From Taxillus chinensis (taxonomy: Eukaryota; Streptophyta; Magnoliopsida; Santalales; Loranthaceae): a stretch of 64,000 bases of DNA. The notes under the pieces are model-generated. The model saw only the letters and a list, made by a program, of their open reading frames with translations. It was not told the origin of the DNA and made no database searches. Of this stretch, positions 32,601-45,279 are shown one piece after another. Position numbers and translations under genes: made by a program. The stretch's first letter is position 1. The number at the start of each line of letters is the position of its first letter. Location: contig CM042092.1 of assembly GCA_023512835.1 (NCBI GenBank), positions 54,318,400 to 54,382,399 on the forward strand. The letters run 5' to 3'.

Positions 32601-33373
32601 TTTGCCCTTGTAGCTAACTCCTAAGGCACCCTCTGGATGGAGAACTCGTAACCCGAGTTATCCGAGAAAACAGTGGGGACTACTTGAGCACTAAGATGAC
32701 CATATTGATATTGCAGAAGCATGCTAAGTAGTCGACCATATAAACATTTGTGAATGTCCCGTTTCCACAATTTAAAAATTTCAGCAGCCCAATCAATGTG
32801 TAACTGACGATCGATGCAAAACAAAAACTCCAAATGGGACTTAGGGACTGAGTCTACGCCACTAGTCTATAACAGTAAGCACCTCCCTACCAAATTGGCA
32901 AGGCAACGGTATTTCCCATGAAATCCATTTTTAGTGAATTGCTGACGTCTCCCAAATTCCTTATTATACTGTAAAGCTCTACCATAATCTCCTAAGTTCA
33001 AATCAGGTATTGCATGCATGGGATTTGGCAGATCAAAGCATTCTCTCAACATAGCATGGGAAATAGAAATTAAGACACCTTGAACCTCCCCAATTATCTC
33101 ATCATCTTCCTCATTGACGTAGACTGAATTGTAAAAGTCTAACATGGGAGGATAATATAGATCATCACGAGCGCATACTAACCTTCTCGGCCCTAAAGCT
33201 TGTGGCTTGGTTATAACTTCTTCAGTCCAATCAAGCGTGGAAGACTCCAGGATCTCCCAATCAAGCACATTCCCCACAAAGATCGTGTCGGCTTCTCTCA
33301 GCGCCGACGGCATAAAGGTGGCAGAGGCTTCAAGGCTGCCTTCTCCTTGGTGGGCACTCCTTGTGCGCACCAT
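29637..33373 (-). pseudogene. Env-position ORF with Ulp1-like peptidase domain, copy 2
   Basis: ATG at 33373. The first 168 codons are open here (MVRTRSAHQGEGSLEASATF onward), which fixes the true start that copy 1 has lost by a one-base deletion. The linker (32410-31667) and the C-terminal VLIPVLLDRHFVLL and LHDSS pieces match copy 1. The peptidase Gln/Cys segment QPDQFSCGIF is present, but the frame then shifts next to it. The same in-frame stops as copy 1 show the ORF was already dead before duplication. Confidence 0.65.
29861..31271 (+). repeat. Solo LTR inserted in the Ulp1-like ORF, copy 2
   Basis: 1411 bp with perfect target duplication AATAG at 29856-29860 and 31272-31276. Same insertion as copy 1, so it predates the duplication. 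Confidence 0.9.
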
Positions 33374-33457
33374 AACTTCTAACTCAGAAAGGAATTTGCT
33401 CTTAGCGGAAAGGAAGACGAGAGTATGAGATGTCAGTTTTAAGCTTGGAGCCCCTCC

Positions 33458-33930
33458 CTATTTATAGTGATTCGCCACAAGGGTAAAAGACGAGATGACC
33501 CTCTTAAAGTGCTCCATTATTTTCACGGTCAGAGCAAAAAAGGATCTAGATGTTGCCAGCTATCTTCCACCCAAATTCCAGCTTGATTGGATTCCATTTT
33601 GGTTGCACGTGAAAAGACGTTTTTCATGGGCAGGGCGTAGAAGACTCTAGGCGTCGCCATCCGTTGTCCACCAAAATTTGAAAGTGAAATGACGTCTCTA
33701 TCAATGTGCACGTGAAAAGTGTTTTCACGGGTAGGTTGTGCAAGCTCGTCTGGTGTCGCCTATCTCCCCGAAAAATTGCGGCTTGAAATGACCTTTATAG
33801 CCTTGTGCACGCGAAAAGGCTTTTCACGGGCAGGTCCTTTTTTGTCCAAATTGCACCAGTGGGTCCATAATTAACATTATATCAAGCCTACATCTGCATG
33901 TGAAAAGGCTCTTTTGGTGGGCAAGCCATT
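33458..33930 (-). promoter_or_regulatory. Internal TATA box and G-box hairpin modules, copy 2
   Basis: TATA box CTATAAATAG at 33467-33458, 85 bp above the ATG at 33373. The four hairpin modules of copy 1 recur at about 33605-33930 with the same spacing. Confidence 0.55.
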
Positions 33931-34345
33931 CTCACCTCAAATGCCCTCCAAATGCTCTGAAATTGGACATGCTGGAAGCCCATCTCTCAAGGACAAAAAC
34001 ATGTCACTTATTTTGCCACAAATCCCCTCTCAATTGCCATAAATGCATATCCTCTCAGTGGCATTGAAATGCAGTGGGTCCCTCTGGTTCACCTTAAGTA
34101 GGCTTGGACTTGGGCCTTAGAAAAGTTGTCTAAAGTTCTTATAAAAGGCCCAAGTGAAGTGAAAACAAAACTAGCCCCGAAAGGCCACACGGTGGATGGG
34201 GCCATACAACAGCCAATTCTTTCGGTCGCAATTGAAACCAAAACTACACTGGCCTAGGGACTCGAACTAACGAGGGATTTATCTTTCTGTCATGCGCAGC
34301 TTTTGTCCGCTCCTTGTATAGCCTGGTACTCTCATAGGCGTGGTA
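33931..34345. other. Spacer between pol and the env-position ORF, copy 2
   Basis: Matches copy 1 until about 34170, then differs completely (34171-34290). It rejoins near the integrase end. The A-rich stretch and the GGGTTGCCTCCC motif of copy 1 are absent. No ORF seen. Confidence 0.4.
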
Positions 34346-35380
34346 TTAGAACTCATCCAATTCATTGAGTTGATACAAGCGGAGCTCCTTAGCAACAGTA
34401 GGATCCAGGTTCAGCTTCTGAACTGCCCAGAACGCCTTGTGCTCCAGTTCTACTCGCAGATGACAGGCCTTTCCATACAACAGGCGGTAAGGAGACATTC
34501 CTATAGGTGTCTTATATGCAATCTGATAGGCCCATAGAGCCTCATCCAATTTTTGAGACTACACCTTCCGGTTGCCTCCCACTGTTTTCTCCAGTATTTG
34601 CTTGATTTCGCGATTAGAGACTTCAGCTTGCCCATTTGCTTGTGGATGATATGCAAGTGTTCGCCTATGCTGCACTCCATACTTCGTCAACAATTTCTCG
34701 AACTGTTTGTTGCAGAAGTGACTTCCCTTATCACTGATGATAGCTTGCGGTGTACTAAATCGACTGAAAATATTCCAACGTAAGAATTTGGTAACCACTT
34801 GAGCATCATTCCTTCTAGTGGGAATCGCTTCAACCCACTTGGACACATAATCGACGGCCAGTAAAATGTATGAGAACTCCTCTGATGGTGGAAATGGGCC
34901 CATGAAGTCGATACCCTAGATATCGAAGAGTTCAACTGGAAGAATTCCAGTTTGGGGCATCTCTTGCTTCCGTGTTACCCCCCCTGCTCACTGACACTAA
35001 TCACAGGCCTTAATGAAGGTATACGCATCGCGAAACATGGTGGGCCAGTAAAAACCACTTTGCAAGATCTTGGCCATGGTTTTCTGAACTCCAAAGTGGC
35101 TAGGATAGTTAGATAAGTGACAATGCTTCAGGATACTGTCCACTTCTTCTTCTAGTACACATTTTCGTATCATCTGATCAGCACATTGCTTGAACAGATA
35201 TGGGTCATCCCAAGATATACTTTCGAACATCAGCAAGAAACTTCTTCTTCTGCTGATACGTGAACTCAGTTGGTATATAGGAACATGCATGAAAGTTCAC
35301 AACATCAGCATACCATGGAACATGAACTTTTGCTGAAAATAACCTGCTCGTCAGGGAAGGTATCAGAAGTTGTTGCTTCA
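34346..35380 (-). pseudogene. Athila integrase, copy 2
   Basis: Better C-terminus than copy 1: [20 protein letters not shown] and [20 protein letters not shown] (34549-34346), the conserved end of Athila integrase. Core at 34903-34559 and zinc region at 35200-34997 as in copy 1, with the same Trp-to-stop before MGPFPPS. Confidence 0.85.
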
Positions 35381-36921
35381 TTGGACTGCCTTTCCCCTGA
35401 TTCCAGCCTTGACAAAGGATCTGCGACAGTGTTGGATGTGCCTTTCAAATCCTTAATCTCCAAGTCGAACTCCTGGAGAAGCGGAACCCATCTCGATCAA
35501 ACTGGGTTTAGCATCCTTCTTGCTAAATAGGTACTTGAGGGCCGCATGGTCGTATAAACTATCACTTTCGTGTCCAGTAAGTACGATCTCGAACTTGTCG
35601 CAGCGTAGACAATAGCTAGTAATTCTTTCTCCGTAGTTGTGTAATTTAACTGTGCATCATGGAGTGTTTGGCTAGCATAATAAATCACCCGAAATACTTT
35701 GTCTTGCTTCTGCCCAAGAACCGCCCCAACTGCAAAGTCGCTGGCGTCACACATCAGCTCAAAAGGTTGCAACCAGTCTGGAGCTACTATTACAAGTCTT
35801 TGAACTTAACTTCTCTTTCAAGACCGAAAATGCCTGAAGGCATTCTTTCTGGAAAAGACGAAGGGTACATCCTTTGCTAAAAGCATGCTGAGGGGCTTGG
35901 CGATCTTGGAAAAGTCTTTGATAAACCGCAGGTAGAACCCCGCATGACCCAGAAAGCTTCGCATGCCCTTCACATTTGTGGATGGAGGTAGATTCTCAAT
36001 TGTGGAAATCTTTGCTCTGTCCACTTCCAGCCCAGCTGCTGACACTTTATGCCCAAGGACGACTCCCTCCTTGACCATGAAGTGGCACTTCTCCCAGTTT
36101 AACACCAGGTCTTTTTCTTCACACCGGATTAACGCAGTTTCCAAGTTCATGAGACATATGGAAAATGAAGAGCCAAAAACGGAGAAGTCATCCATGAAAA
36201 CCTCCATAATGTCCTCCACTAACCCCTTGGAAAATTGCCATCATGCACCTCCTGGAAGGTAAGAAAGTGCGTGCAGAGGCTAAAAGGCATTCACCTAAAG
36301 GCATAGGTGCCAAAGGGGCACGTGAACGTTATCTCGCTCCTGGTCCTCAGGCGCAATAGCAATTTGGTTGTACCCAGAGTAGCCATCCAGGAAGCAGTAA
36401 TAAGGGTAGCCAGCCAGGCGGTCCAACATTTGATCGATGAATGGTAGTGGAAAGTGATCCTTTCGGGTAGCCTTGTTCAATTTCCTGTAATCAATACAAA
36501 CTCACCACCCGGTAACAATGCGGGAAGAAATGAGCTCGTTCTTCTTAAATCATATCACCGTCATTCCTCCCTTCTTCGGTACCACCTGAACCGGACTCAC
36601 CCAGGGGCTATCAGATATAGCAAAAATAATCCCAGCTTTCCTCCACTTCAGTATTTCCTTGCCAACAACTTCCTTTATAGAAGGATTGAGTCTGCGTTGG
36701 CATTCCACAGTAGGAGTGAATGACTCCTCCATCAAGATTTTGTGCATACAGACTGCAGGGCTAATACCTTTAATATCATCAAGTGACCATCCCAGGGCCT
36801 GCTTATGCTTCCTTAAAACATCAAGTAGCTGTTTGCACTCTTCGATCATTAAAGAGGCAGCTACTATCACAAGATATCTTCCCTGTGAATCTAAAAAACT
36901 CATATCTTAAATGATCTCGGG
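35381..36921 (-). pseudogene. Athila reverse transcriptase and RNase H, copy 2
   Basis: Same domains as copy 1 ([12 protein letters not shown] near 36200; [20 protein letters not shown] near 35760). It is broken by extra frameshifts near 35500-35600, 35800-35850 and 36240-36340, several at CTG/CAG triplets. The CGA-to-TGA type stops before VCIDYRKLN and before MPFSLCN are shared with copy 1. Confidence 0.85.
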
Positions 36922-37340
36922 AGCTATTTCAAACCGGGTAGTGGTTCGTGGTTGCTGGAGTGTCAATTGATGAAGAGGACTGTTGCTCAGCTTGCTCAAC
37001 CATGACCTCAAAGTTCTCTTCTAGATCAGCCTCAACAAAATCAACTTGTTGTAATTGGTGGTCCAAGCTAGCAGTAATCAGACTCTCTTCAAAGTACGCA
37101 TCCACGAAGTCCGCAATGTGATCAATCCAAAAGCAACTAGAATGATCATTCACCCTATGCATTGATCTTTCCATATAAAACACCACTGCGTCCTCATCCA
37201 CACGCAGCGTCGGCCTCCCCGAGTTGACATCAATCAAAGCCCTTCATGTGCTAAGGAAGGGCCTTCCAAGAATCAGCTGGACACCTTTGTCTTCCTCCAT
37301 ATCCAAAACTACAAAGTCCACTGGGAAGATAAACCTGTCC
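36922..37340 (-). pseudogene. Athila protease C-terminus and linker, copy 2
   Basis: As 20992-21438. Ends at the TGTCC target duplication (37336-37340). Confidence 0.8.
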
Positions 37341-39424
37341 TGTCACGCCCCCAAATTCCAGGGAACCCGGAACTAGGAACATGACTTCCCCTTGCCCGCA
37401 CCCGAAAGGTCAAGGGGTTGGAGACTAGCACCAATAGAGACTACACCGCGGGTGCTGTCTCAAATATGCAACCCTGTACGATCATACATCAAGGGTAATC
37501 CCGTACTTTCCCATACATCATCATGCATACAATAAGTCAAACAAGTCATACGGACATCACATCACAATCGTATGCAAATATAATCGTCCACCTGGACCCA
37601 TGTCCGGGATACAAACATAATCCAATACACAATACAGAATACGATCGTATCATACATCAGAGTAGTGGGCACGTCCTCCTGGAAGAAAGTCCTCCACTAG
37701 TCTCGGGTCACACCTGAAAAAGGTAAACAACAAGTAGGGGTGAGCGACAAGCTCAGTAGGTGACCCCAACACTCCACATCATGCAGACATACAAGTCTAT
37801 ACTACATGCTCGTGTACTCGTGCACTATGTAGTGTGCACAATCATCAGGACTCGCCCGCAAACAAACATCGGGACTGGCACTGCTCACATAGGACAACTT
37901 GTCCATGATCCTCCATGGGATCCTAGCTTAGGGCACTCAGCCCTAGCTCCACGAGCTCAACGGCTCAACTCAGGCCTTAGCCTGTCCACAGTGCAATATG
38001 CCCGGCCACAATCACTACACAGGCCTGCCATCGGTGCATATGCCTGCCACGTCAACCACATAGCACCATCGGTGCATCACGGTGAGAACCCAAATAAGTC
38101 ACGGAGTCTATGCCCCAATACCTCACACCAGCATACTAACATTAGTATGGCATGTCATTCTCAACATTTCCCTTGGAACTGTAGCCAGTCTTCACAAGTA
38201 AATCCCCAATCCTTGATTTATGAAGGAAGTACCCATAACAGCTATTTTCTTGAAATTAAAAGTCCCGGCATTGGGTTCCCATATCATAAATAAGATAATC
38301 TAATTTTTGGGGATTTTTCTCAGATGTCTAACCCCACTTTCCAAAAATTCACCACTACAAACTTTTGGGTTTTTCCGAGATTTTACACTAAATCCCAACT
38401 TTCACATCTTGAAAGAGTGGGAATTAATTTTTCTAGTATTTTTCTTTGAATCCAAATGGGGGGTATTTCCTTATTTACATTGTAACTTAAGTAATACTTG
38501 AGGCATAATGGTTTACAATGTAAATGTCCAGTGCAGTGCAGTTGCACTGCTGCGGATCACTGCTGCTGATCCGGACCAACTCCTCCGGACTACGTCTGGG
38601 ACTAACTCCTCCTGGACTCGATCCGGACTAACTCCCTCCGGACTACTGCTCCGGACTAACTCCTCCGGACTACTGCTCCGAACTAACTCCTCCGGACTAC
38701 TGATCCGGACTAACTCCTCTGGACTACTGATCCGGACTAACTCCTCCGGACTATTGATCCGGACTAACTACTCCGGACTACTGATCCGGACTAACTCCTC
38801 CGAACTACTGATCCGGACTAACTCCTCCGGACTACTGATCCGGACTAACTCCTCCAAACTACGATCCGGACTAACTCCTCCGAAACTACGATCCAGGACT
38901 AACTCCTCCGGACTCGATCCGGACTAACTACTCGGACTACTGATCCGGACTACTCCTCGGACTGCGATCCGGACTGCCGGACTAACTCCGGACTGCGATC
39001 CTGGACTAACTCCTCGGACTACTGATCCGGACTAACTTCTCGGACTACCGATCCGGACTAACTCCTCCGGACTTCGATCCGGACTAACTCCTCCGGACTG
39101 CGATCCGGACTAACTCCTCCGAACTACGATCCGGACTAACTCCTCCGGACTACTGATCCGGACTAACTACTCCGGACTCGATCCGGACTAACTCCTCCGG
39201 ACTGCGATCCGGACTACGATCCGGACTAACTACTCCGGACTACTGATCCGGACTAACTCCTCCGGACTACTTATCCGGACTAACTACTCCGGACTACGAA
39301 GCTGCTGGCTTTATAGCTGCTGACTACGAAGCTGCTGACTCTATAGCTGCTGACTACGAAGCTGCTGACTCCATAACTGCTGACTACAAAGCTGTTGACT
39401 CCACAGCTGCTGACTCTGCGTGGC
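37341..39424 (-). repeat. Left (3') LTR of nested Gypsy, truncated, copy 2
   Basis: Begins TGTCACGCCCCC. Fused at about 39424 to integrase codons (NNSYQ) with loss of the U3 start and polypurine tract, as in copy 1. Confidence 0.85.
38560..39420. repeat. Composite LTR minisatellite, copy 2
   Basis: Long run of 27-bp units (TCCGGACTACTGATCCGGAC plus TAACTCC), clearest at 38640-38870. Then 15-bp units GCTGCTGACTACGAA and GCTGCTGACTCCATA run from 39300 to 39410. It is about twice as long as the array in the right LTR (45280-45725). Confidence 0.9.
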
Positions 39425-40093
39425 CTGATAACTGTTGTTGTAAGAGAACTCCACCAAAGGAAGGTGAGTCTTCCAACAACCTCCAAAATCTAGGACACAG
39501 GCACGCAACATATCCTTGAGCGTCTGAATCGTCCGCTCCGACTGACCATCCGTCTGCGGATGAAAAGGCAGATCGAGGTTCACCCTAGTACCCAAGGCTC
39601 GCCGCATTGTCTCCAAAGCGAGAGGTGAACCTCGCATCTCGGTCGATACGATAGACAATGGGACTCCATGCAACCGCATAATAACATCAATATACCTCTG
39701 TCCCAAAGTCCTCACTGGGTCTGTCTCTCGAATCGAATAAAATGTGCCGATTTGGTCAACCGGTCGACAACTACCCATATCGTGTCGTGTCCCCCCGGAA
39801 CAAGGAAGTCCGGTGACAAAATCCATGGTCACGTGGTCCCATTTCCACTCTGGCACCGGCAATGATCGCAACTCACCAGTGATCTCAGGTGCTGCCTTGA
39901 CCTGGCGACAGGTCAAACACCTCCTTACAAAATCAGCAACGGCCTTCTTCAGGCCTAGCCACCAAAACTGCCTCCTCACGGCATGGTACATCTTGGTCCC
40001 ACTAGGATGTACAGCTAACCTCGACTGGTGAAATTCCCGAAGAACCTCCTCCTGAAGAGGAGTGGAAACTATCAGGCCACCCCTATACCTCAA
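39425..40093 (-). pseudogene. Nested Gypsy integrase, copy 2 (C-terminus deleted)
   Basis: Open for about 223 codons before the deletion joint. HHCC region, PVPEWKWDHVTMDFVTGLPC core, LPFHPQTDGQSERTIQTLKD and FGGCWKTHLPLVEFSYNNSY, so all catalytic blocks are present. A local frame disturbance lies near 39790. After NNSYQ the frame runs into LTR repeats (QSQQLWSQQL). Confidence 0.85.
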
Positions 40094-41520
40094 TATATGC
40101 TCAGCATCCTCGCCTAATCGAAGATGCCTACCCGGGCCCGAATCCTGTCTCTAATGACCTCACGACCAATGTCCCCCCACTGATCCTCTATGATCCTGCG
40201 CTGTAACTTAGGGACTGCGACAACAACACTGAGGGTCCCTCGCCCCTCACTGGTCACCATTTGCAACCTCATCGCTGGCAACTGACCCATCATCTCCCAT
40301 TCTTTAATGGCACAATGGGCCACCACGGCCCTGCTCTTCCTACTCAGAGCATCTTCCACCACATTACCCTTCCCAGGGGTGTACATCATATCAAACTGAA
40401 ACTGCTGTAGGTACTCCACCCACCACCTCTGCCTAAGGTTCAGATCTCGCTGAGAAAAGATATACTGCAAGCTCTTGTGGTCCATATACACCACAAATTT
40501 CTCCCCAAGGAGATAATGTTGCCAGCTCTTTAAAGCAAAGATCACTGCAACCAACTCCAAATCATGCGTGGGATAGTTCTGCTCATGTGGTCTCAACTGC
40601 CTGGACCCATAAGCAATCACCTGTCGAGTCTGCATCAACACACAACCCAGTCCCACCCTGGAAGCATCACAATACACCTCGAAAGGCACACCCTCCTGTG
40701 GAAGAATCAAGATAGGTGTTGAGGTCAATCGTGCCTTCAGCTCCATGAAAGCACTATCACACGCATCAAACCAAATAAAAGGAACTCCCTTCCTGGTCAG
40801 GTTCGTCATAGGAGCTGCCAACCTCGAAAAATCCTCCACGAACCTCCGATAGTAGCCTGCCAAACCAAGGAAGCTACGAATCTCAAACACATTCGTGGGC
40901 CTCTTCCATGACATAACCGCCTCGATCTTCTCAAGATCCATTGTGATACCCTCCGAAGATACCACATGCCCCAAGAAGTGCACCTGTTGCAACCAGAAGT
41001 CACATTTCATGAACTTCGCGTACAACCGATGCTCCCTCAAGGTCTGCAACACAACCTGCAAATGCTCTTCATGCTCCCTCTTGGTCGCTGAATAGACCAA
41101 AATATCGTCGATGAACACCACAACGAACATATCTAAATACGGAGCAAATACCTGGTTCATCAATCCCATAAACACTGCTGGAGCATTCGTGAGCCCAAAC
41201 GGCATCACAAGCCACTCATAATGCCCATAGCGACAACTGAACGCGGTCTTAGGGATGTCTGCCTCCCTAACCCTCAACTGATGGTATCCAGATCTCAAGT
41301 CTATCTTGGAAAACCATCTCGCACCGCAAAACTGATCGAACAAGTCATCGATCCTCGGCAATGGATACCTGTTCTTCACAGTTACCTGGTTCAACTTCCG
41401 GTAGTCTATACACAGCCGAAGTGAACCATCCGCCTTCTTGGCGAACAACACTGGAGCGCCCCACGGTGAGCTACTCCGCCTGATAAAGCCTCATGCCGCA
41501 AATCATCTATCTGCCTCTTG
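40094..41520 (-). CDS. Nested Gypsy reverse transcriptase and RNase H, largely open
   Basis: A 445-codon open stretch (41451-40114). RT reads [36 protein letters not shown] and [14 protein letters not shown]. The catalytic box is [11 protein letters not shown]. Then [11 protein letters not shown] and the RNase H blocks [40 protein letters not shown] and [12 protein letters not shown], with [17 protein letters not shown] at the end. All catalytic Asp/Glu residues are present. It is an internal piece of a Gag-Pol polyprotein; the frame breaks at 41452-41520, where the family has the PVLFVKKKDG region. The best-preserved enzyme in the window. Confidence 0.9.
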
Positions 41521-42262
41521 AGCTCTCTAAGCTCGGTCGGTGCCATCCTTGTAGGCCGCTAACCCGATTGGTGTTGTCCCTGGCAATAACTCGATCGAAA
41601 ACTCTACCTCCCGCACGGGTGGCAAACCGACCAAGTCCTCGGGAAACACATCCGGGGAACCGATCTACAATGGGTGGCAAAACAGCCTTCCCCTCTCTCC
41701 TCCCGTCAACCAACGTCAAGTGGCTAACCGGTGGGTCACATCACCCCACCCATGCCTCAAAGGTCCCAACCCCGCATGCCTCCTCGGTCCACTCACCCAC
41801 AAAGACACCCCGCGTGCCCTCTGGTGTGAGGAACGCCACACGCCGTCGAAAACAATCAATCTTGGCCTTCACGGAGACCAACCAATCCATACCCAGGATA
41901 ACATCAAAATCATCTAACTCCATGATATACAAATCACACAACAGGTTAACACCCCCAAGTGTTACCTGACAAGCACGACAGATACTCTCAAGTATCACAA
42001 GTCCACCCAAAGGTGAAGCAACCATCAGAGACTGACTAACTGTCTCCTGGTCTAACTATAACCCAATCACCGTAGCATACGAAATAAAAGAATGGGTAGC
42101 ACCAGTATCAATCAAAACTGAACAGATAGTATGAGAAATGATAATGGTACCTCTCACCACTGAAGGTCTTGCTCTTGCCTCGTCCACTGGTGGAACCTCT
42201 GCCTCTCTGCTGGTAAGGACAAATGTCCTCCCTCGTGGCCCACTGCCACTAGCCTGGCCCAT
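41521..42262 (-). pseudogene. Nested Gypsy protease, copy 2
   Basis: Active site VLIDTGATHSFISYATVIGL near 42110-42060, with the DTG intact. The C-terminal half is LLCDLYIMELDDFDVILGMD (42025-41741). A stop near 42056 and a frameshift near 41730 separate the parts. Confidence 0.8.
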
Positions 42263-43528
42263 TGGGGCCTTGCCCCACTAATCAACATGACCCTGTGCCT
42301 CCCGCTAAGGCTGCTGCACTGCAGGTCGCATCTGCGTGCTCTGTGCCGGCGGCACTGACCTCTGAGACGGAGCCCCACTCCTCTGTCCTTGCTCTCTCGG
42401 ACGAGGGCCTACACTGCTGGTCGAGCTAAGGGTAACACATTCCCTAGCTCCATGCCCTACTTTCCCGCATCGGAAACAGGTCATCTTTTTCCTTGGGCAG
42501 TCTCTCGAGACATGCCCGGTCAAACCACAACTCCAACAGGTACCTGGCCTCCTGCTAGATGAACTCTCACGGGGTCCCACCGCCTGGCCGGAAACCCTCT
42601 TGCACCTGCCTCCTCTCAGGCTGAGGAGCACTGCTCTCCCCACTCTGTCTCTTCTTGCTCGAACTTGCCGAACCGCCCGGCCCTCGAGCTCTCGCCGATC
42701 CTGACCTCGCTCAATAATGAGCGCCTTGTCGACCGCCTCCCGGTAGCTGGTCAACTGCATCGGTTCCAGCTGTCTTTTCAGAGATGGTCTCAAGCCCTGA
42801 ATGAAGTCCTGCGTCTTCCAGCCTTCCTTTTCCCAAGCCTCCAGAGCAAACCACCCCAAATCTGTGAAGGCCTGCACATACTCCCCCACAGTCATGCTAC
42901 CCTGCACAAGCTCATAATACTCTCTCCGTCGAGCATACTGCAACGAGCTGGGAAAATACTCCCCAAAGAAGCGCTCAACAAACTCTCTCCAGCTCATCTA
43001 ACTGCCATAGACAGCTCTAGTGGATTCCCACCACCTGCGTGGGATACCCAACAGATAGTGCGTCGCCACGCGCACTCTCTCCTCATCTGGCACCCCGATC
43101 ATATCAAAGATATCCTCTGTCCATCTAATCCAGTCCTCGGCTACCTCAGGCCGTGAACCAACCTCAAAAGTCCTGGGTGCATATTTCAAAAACTGTGCAG
43201 CCCAATCCACTCCTCATCGTGCTGGCTCTATCACAACCTCCTGCTGGTGCATATCCTGCACCACCCTCGCCTCCCCGTCGCCGAGGCCGTGGTGGCCGCC
43301 GAGGCCGCCGTTGCCTCTTCAGCTCATCCACCTCTCTAGCCATATCCCTCATCGAGCCATGCATACCCCGCATGGCCTCCGCAATCGAATTAACACATGC
43401 GTCAAATCAGGTCCCACAACGAGAGCTGATGACTTCTGCTACGGGCTCTGCTGCCCCTGGTGCCCCGACTCTATCGTGGGCTCCTCTGCCGGACCCTGGC
43501 CTCGGACAACCCTCCTCGGTGGTGCCAT
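42263..43528 (-). pseudogene. Nested Gypsy gag, copy 2
   Basis: ATG at 43528 (MAPPRRVVRGQGPAEEP). Capsid region WTEDIFDMIGVPDEERVRVA and LGIPRRWWESTRAVYG, one stop, then MSWREFVERFFGEYFPSSLQ and REYYELVQGSMTVGEYVQAF (42997 on). Two intact zinc knuckles CWSCGLTGHVSRDC and CFRCGKVGHGAREC (42540-42440) bind the packaged RNA. Frame disturbance near 43200-43370 and one in-frame stop before MSWRE. Confidence 0.8.
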
Positions 43529-44025
43529 CACACTGGCTACAACAACAAACAATCAAACAATCAATACTAGCACTACTAGCACAAACATCCATCAAAGGCA
43601 CAACCGACTTGTAGGTTCTCACCACACGACCCGTAGGTCCATACCATGCATATAGCATCGTGTCACCCCTCAGGGTACACCACACGACCCGTAGGTCCAC
43701 AACCATGCATATAGCATCGTGTCACCCCTCAGGGTACACCATAATCAAGTCCTGGCTCTCACGGCCACGTGCCATCCTGGCACCAAATGCAATCATATCA
43801 CACACAAAGACAATCTAGTGCCCTATATGCACACAATCATACCACTAGCAATGCACCCCATCCCATGTATGCTCCTAGAATGAGCTAACTAACACCACAA
43901 TAACCTAGAATACGTGTAAGGACTGCGTTGATCAGGCGCCCTCCCTACAGTTTTCCAAGTCACATGGAATCAATTAACCACCCCTCACTAACCTAGGTCC
44001 ACTAGACCAGGCTCTGATACCAACT
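43529..44025 (-). other. Nested Gypsy leader with 58-bp tandem repeat and PBS
   Basis: Two tandem 58-bp units at 43621-43678 and 43679-43737. PBS GCTCTGATACCA at 44011-44022 lies 3 bp from the LTR end and is complementary to initiator-Met tRNA. No coding signal otherwise. Confidence 0.85.
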
Positions 44026-45279
44026 TGTCACGCCCCCAAATTCCAGGGAACCCGGAACTAGGAACATGACTTCCCCTTGCCCGCACCCGAAAGGTCAAGG
44101 GGTTGGAGACTAGCACCAATAAAGACTACACCCTGGTCTTTGTCTCAAATATGCAACCCTATACAGCTTATACATCAAGGGTAATCCTGTACTTTCCCAT
44201 ACATCATCATGCATACAATAAGTCAAACAGTCATACATACATCACATCACAATAAGTATGCAAATATAACTGTCCACGAACCCATGTCCGGGATACAAAC
44301 ATAATCCAATACACAATACAGAATACATTACTATATCATATATCAGAGTAGTGGGCACGTCCTCCTGGAAGAAAGTCCTCCACTAGTCTCGGGTCACACC
44401 TGGAAAAGGTAAACAACAAGTAGGGGTGAGCGACAAGCTCAGTAGGTGACCCCAACACTCCACATCATGCAGACATACAAGTCTATACTACATGCTCTGT
44501 GTACTCGTGCACTATCTAGTGTGCACAATCATCAGGACTCAGCCTGCAAACAAACATTAGGACTCAGCCTGCTCACATAGGACAACTTGTCCACGATCCT
44601 CCATGGGATCCTAGCTTAGGGCACTTAGCCCTAGCTCCACGAGCTCAACGGCTCAACTCAGGCCTTAGCCTGTCCACAGTGCAATATGCCCGGCCACAAT
44701 CGCCACACAGGCCTGCCATCGGTGCATATGCCTGCCACGTCAACCACATAGCACCATCGGTGCATCACGGTGAGAACCCAAATAAGTCACGGAGTCTATG
44801 CCCCAATACCTCACACCAACATACTAACATTAGTATGGCATGTCATTCTCAACATTTCCCTTGGAACTGTAGCCAGTCTTCACAAGTAAATCCTCAATCC
44901 TTGATTTATGAAGGAAGTACCCATAGCAGCTATTTTCTTGAAATTAAAAGTCCCGGCATTGGGTTCCCATATCATAAATAAGATAATCTGATTTTTGAGG
45001 ATTTTTCTGAGATGTCTAACCCCACTTTCCAAAAATTCACCACTACGAACTTTTGGGTTTTTTCCGAGATTTTACACTAAATCCCAACTTTCACATCTTG
45101 AAAGAGTGGGAATTAATTTTTCTAGTATTTTTCTTTGAATCCAAATGGGGGGGGGGGGTATTTCGTTATTTACATTGTAATTTAAGTATAATACTTAAAT
45201 GTGGAGAGGCATAATGGTTTACAATGTAAATGTCCAGTGCAGTGCGGGCCAGACCGCTACGGATCATCGTCGCTGATCC

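Larger units (their letters stand above)
28846..44789. repeat. 16-kb tandem duplication, unit 2
   Basis: Direct repeat of 12805-28844. It continues at 44790 into the remainder of the nested Gypsy right LTR, so this unit is attached to the complete end of that element. Confidence 0.9.

Noticed and set aside
38508..38927. 139-codon plus-strand protein with SSGLLIRTN repeats
   Set aside because: The open frame comes from a tandem repeat whose unit is a multiple of three. It lies in an LTR and is open only as long as units are undisturbed.
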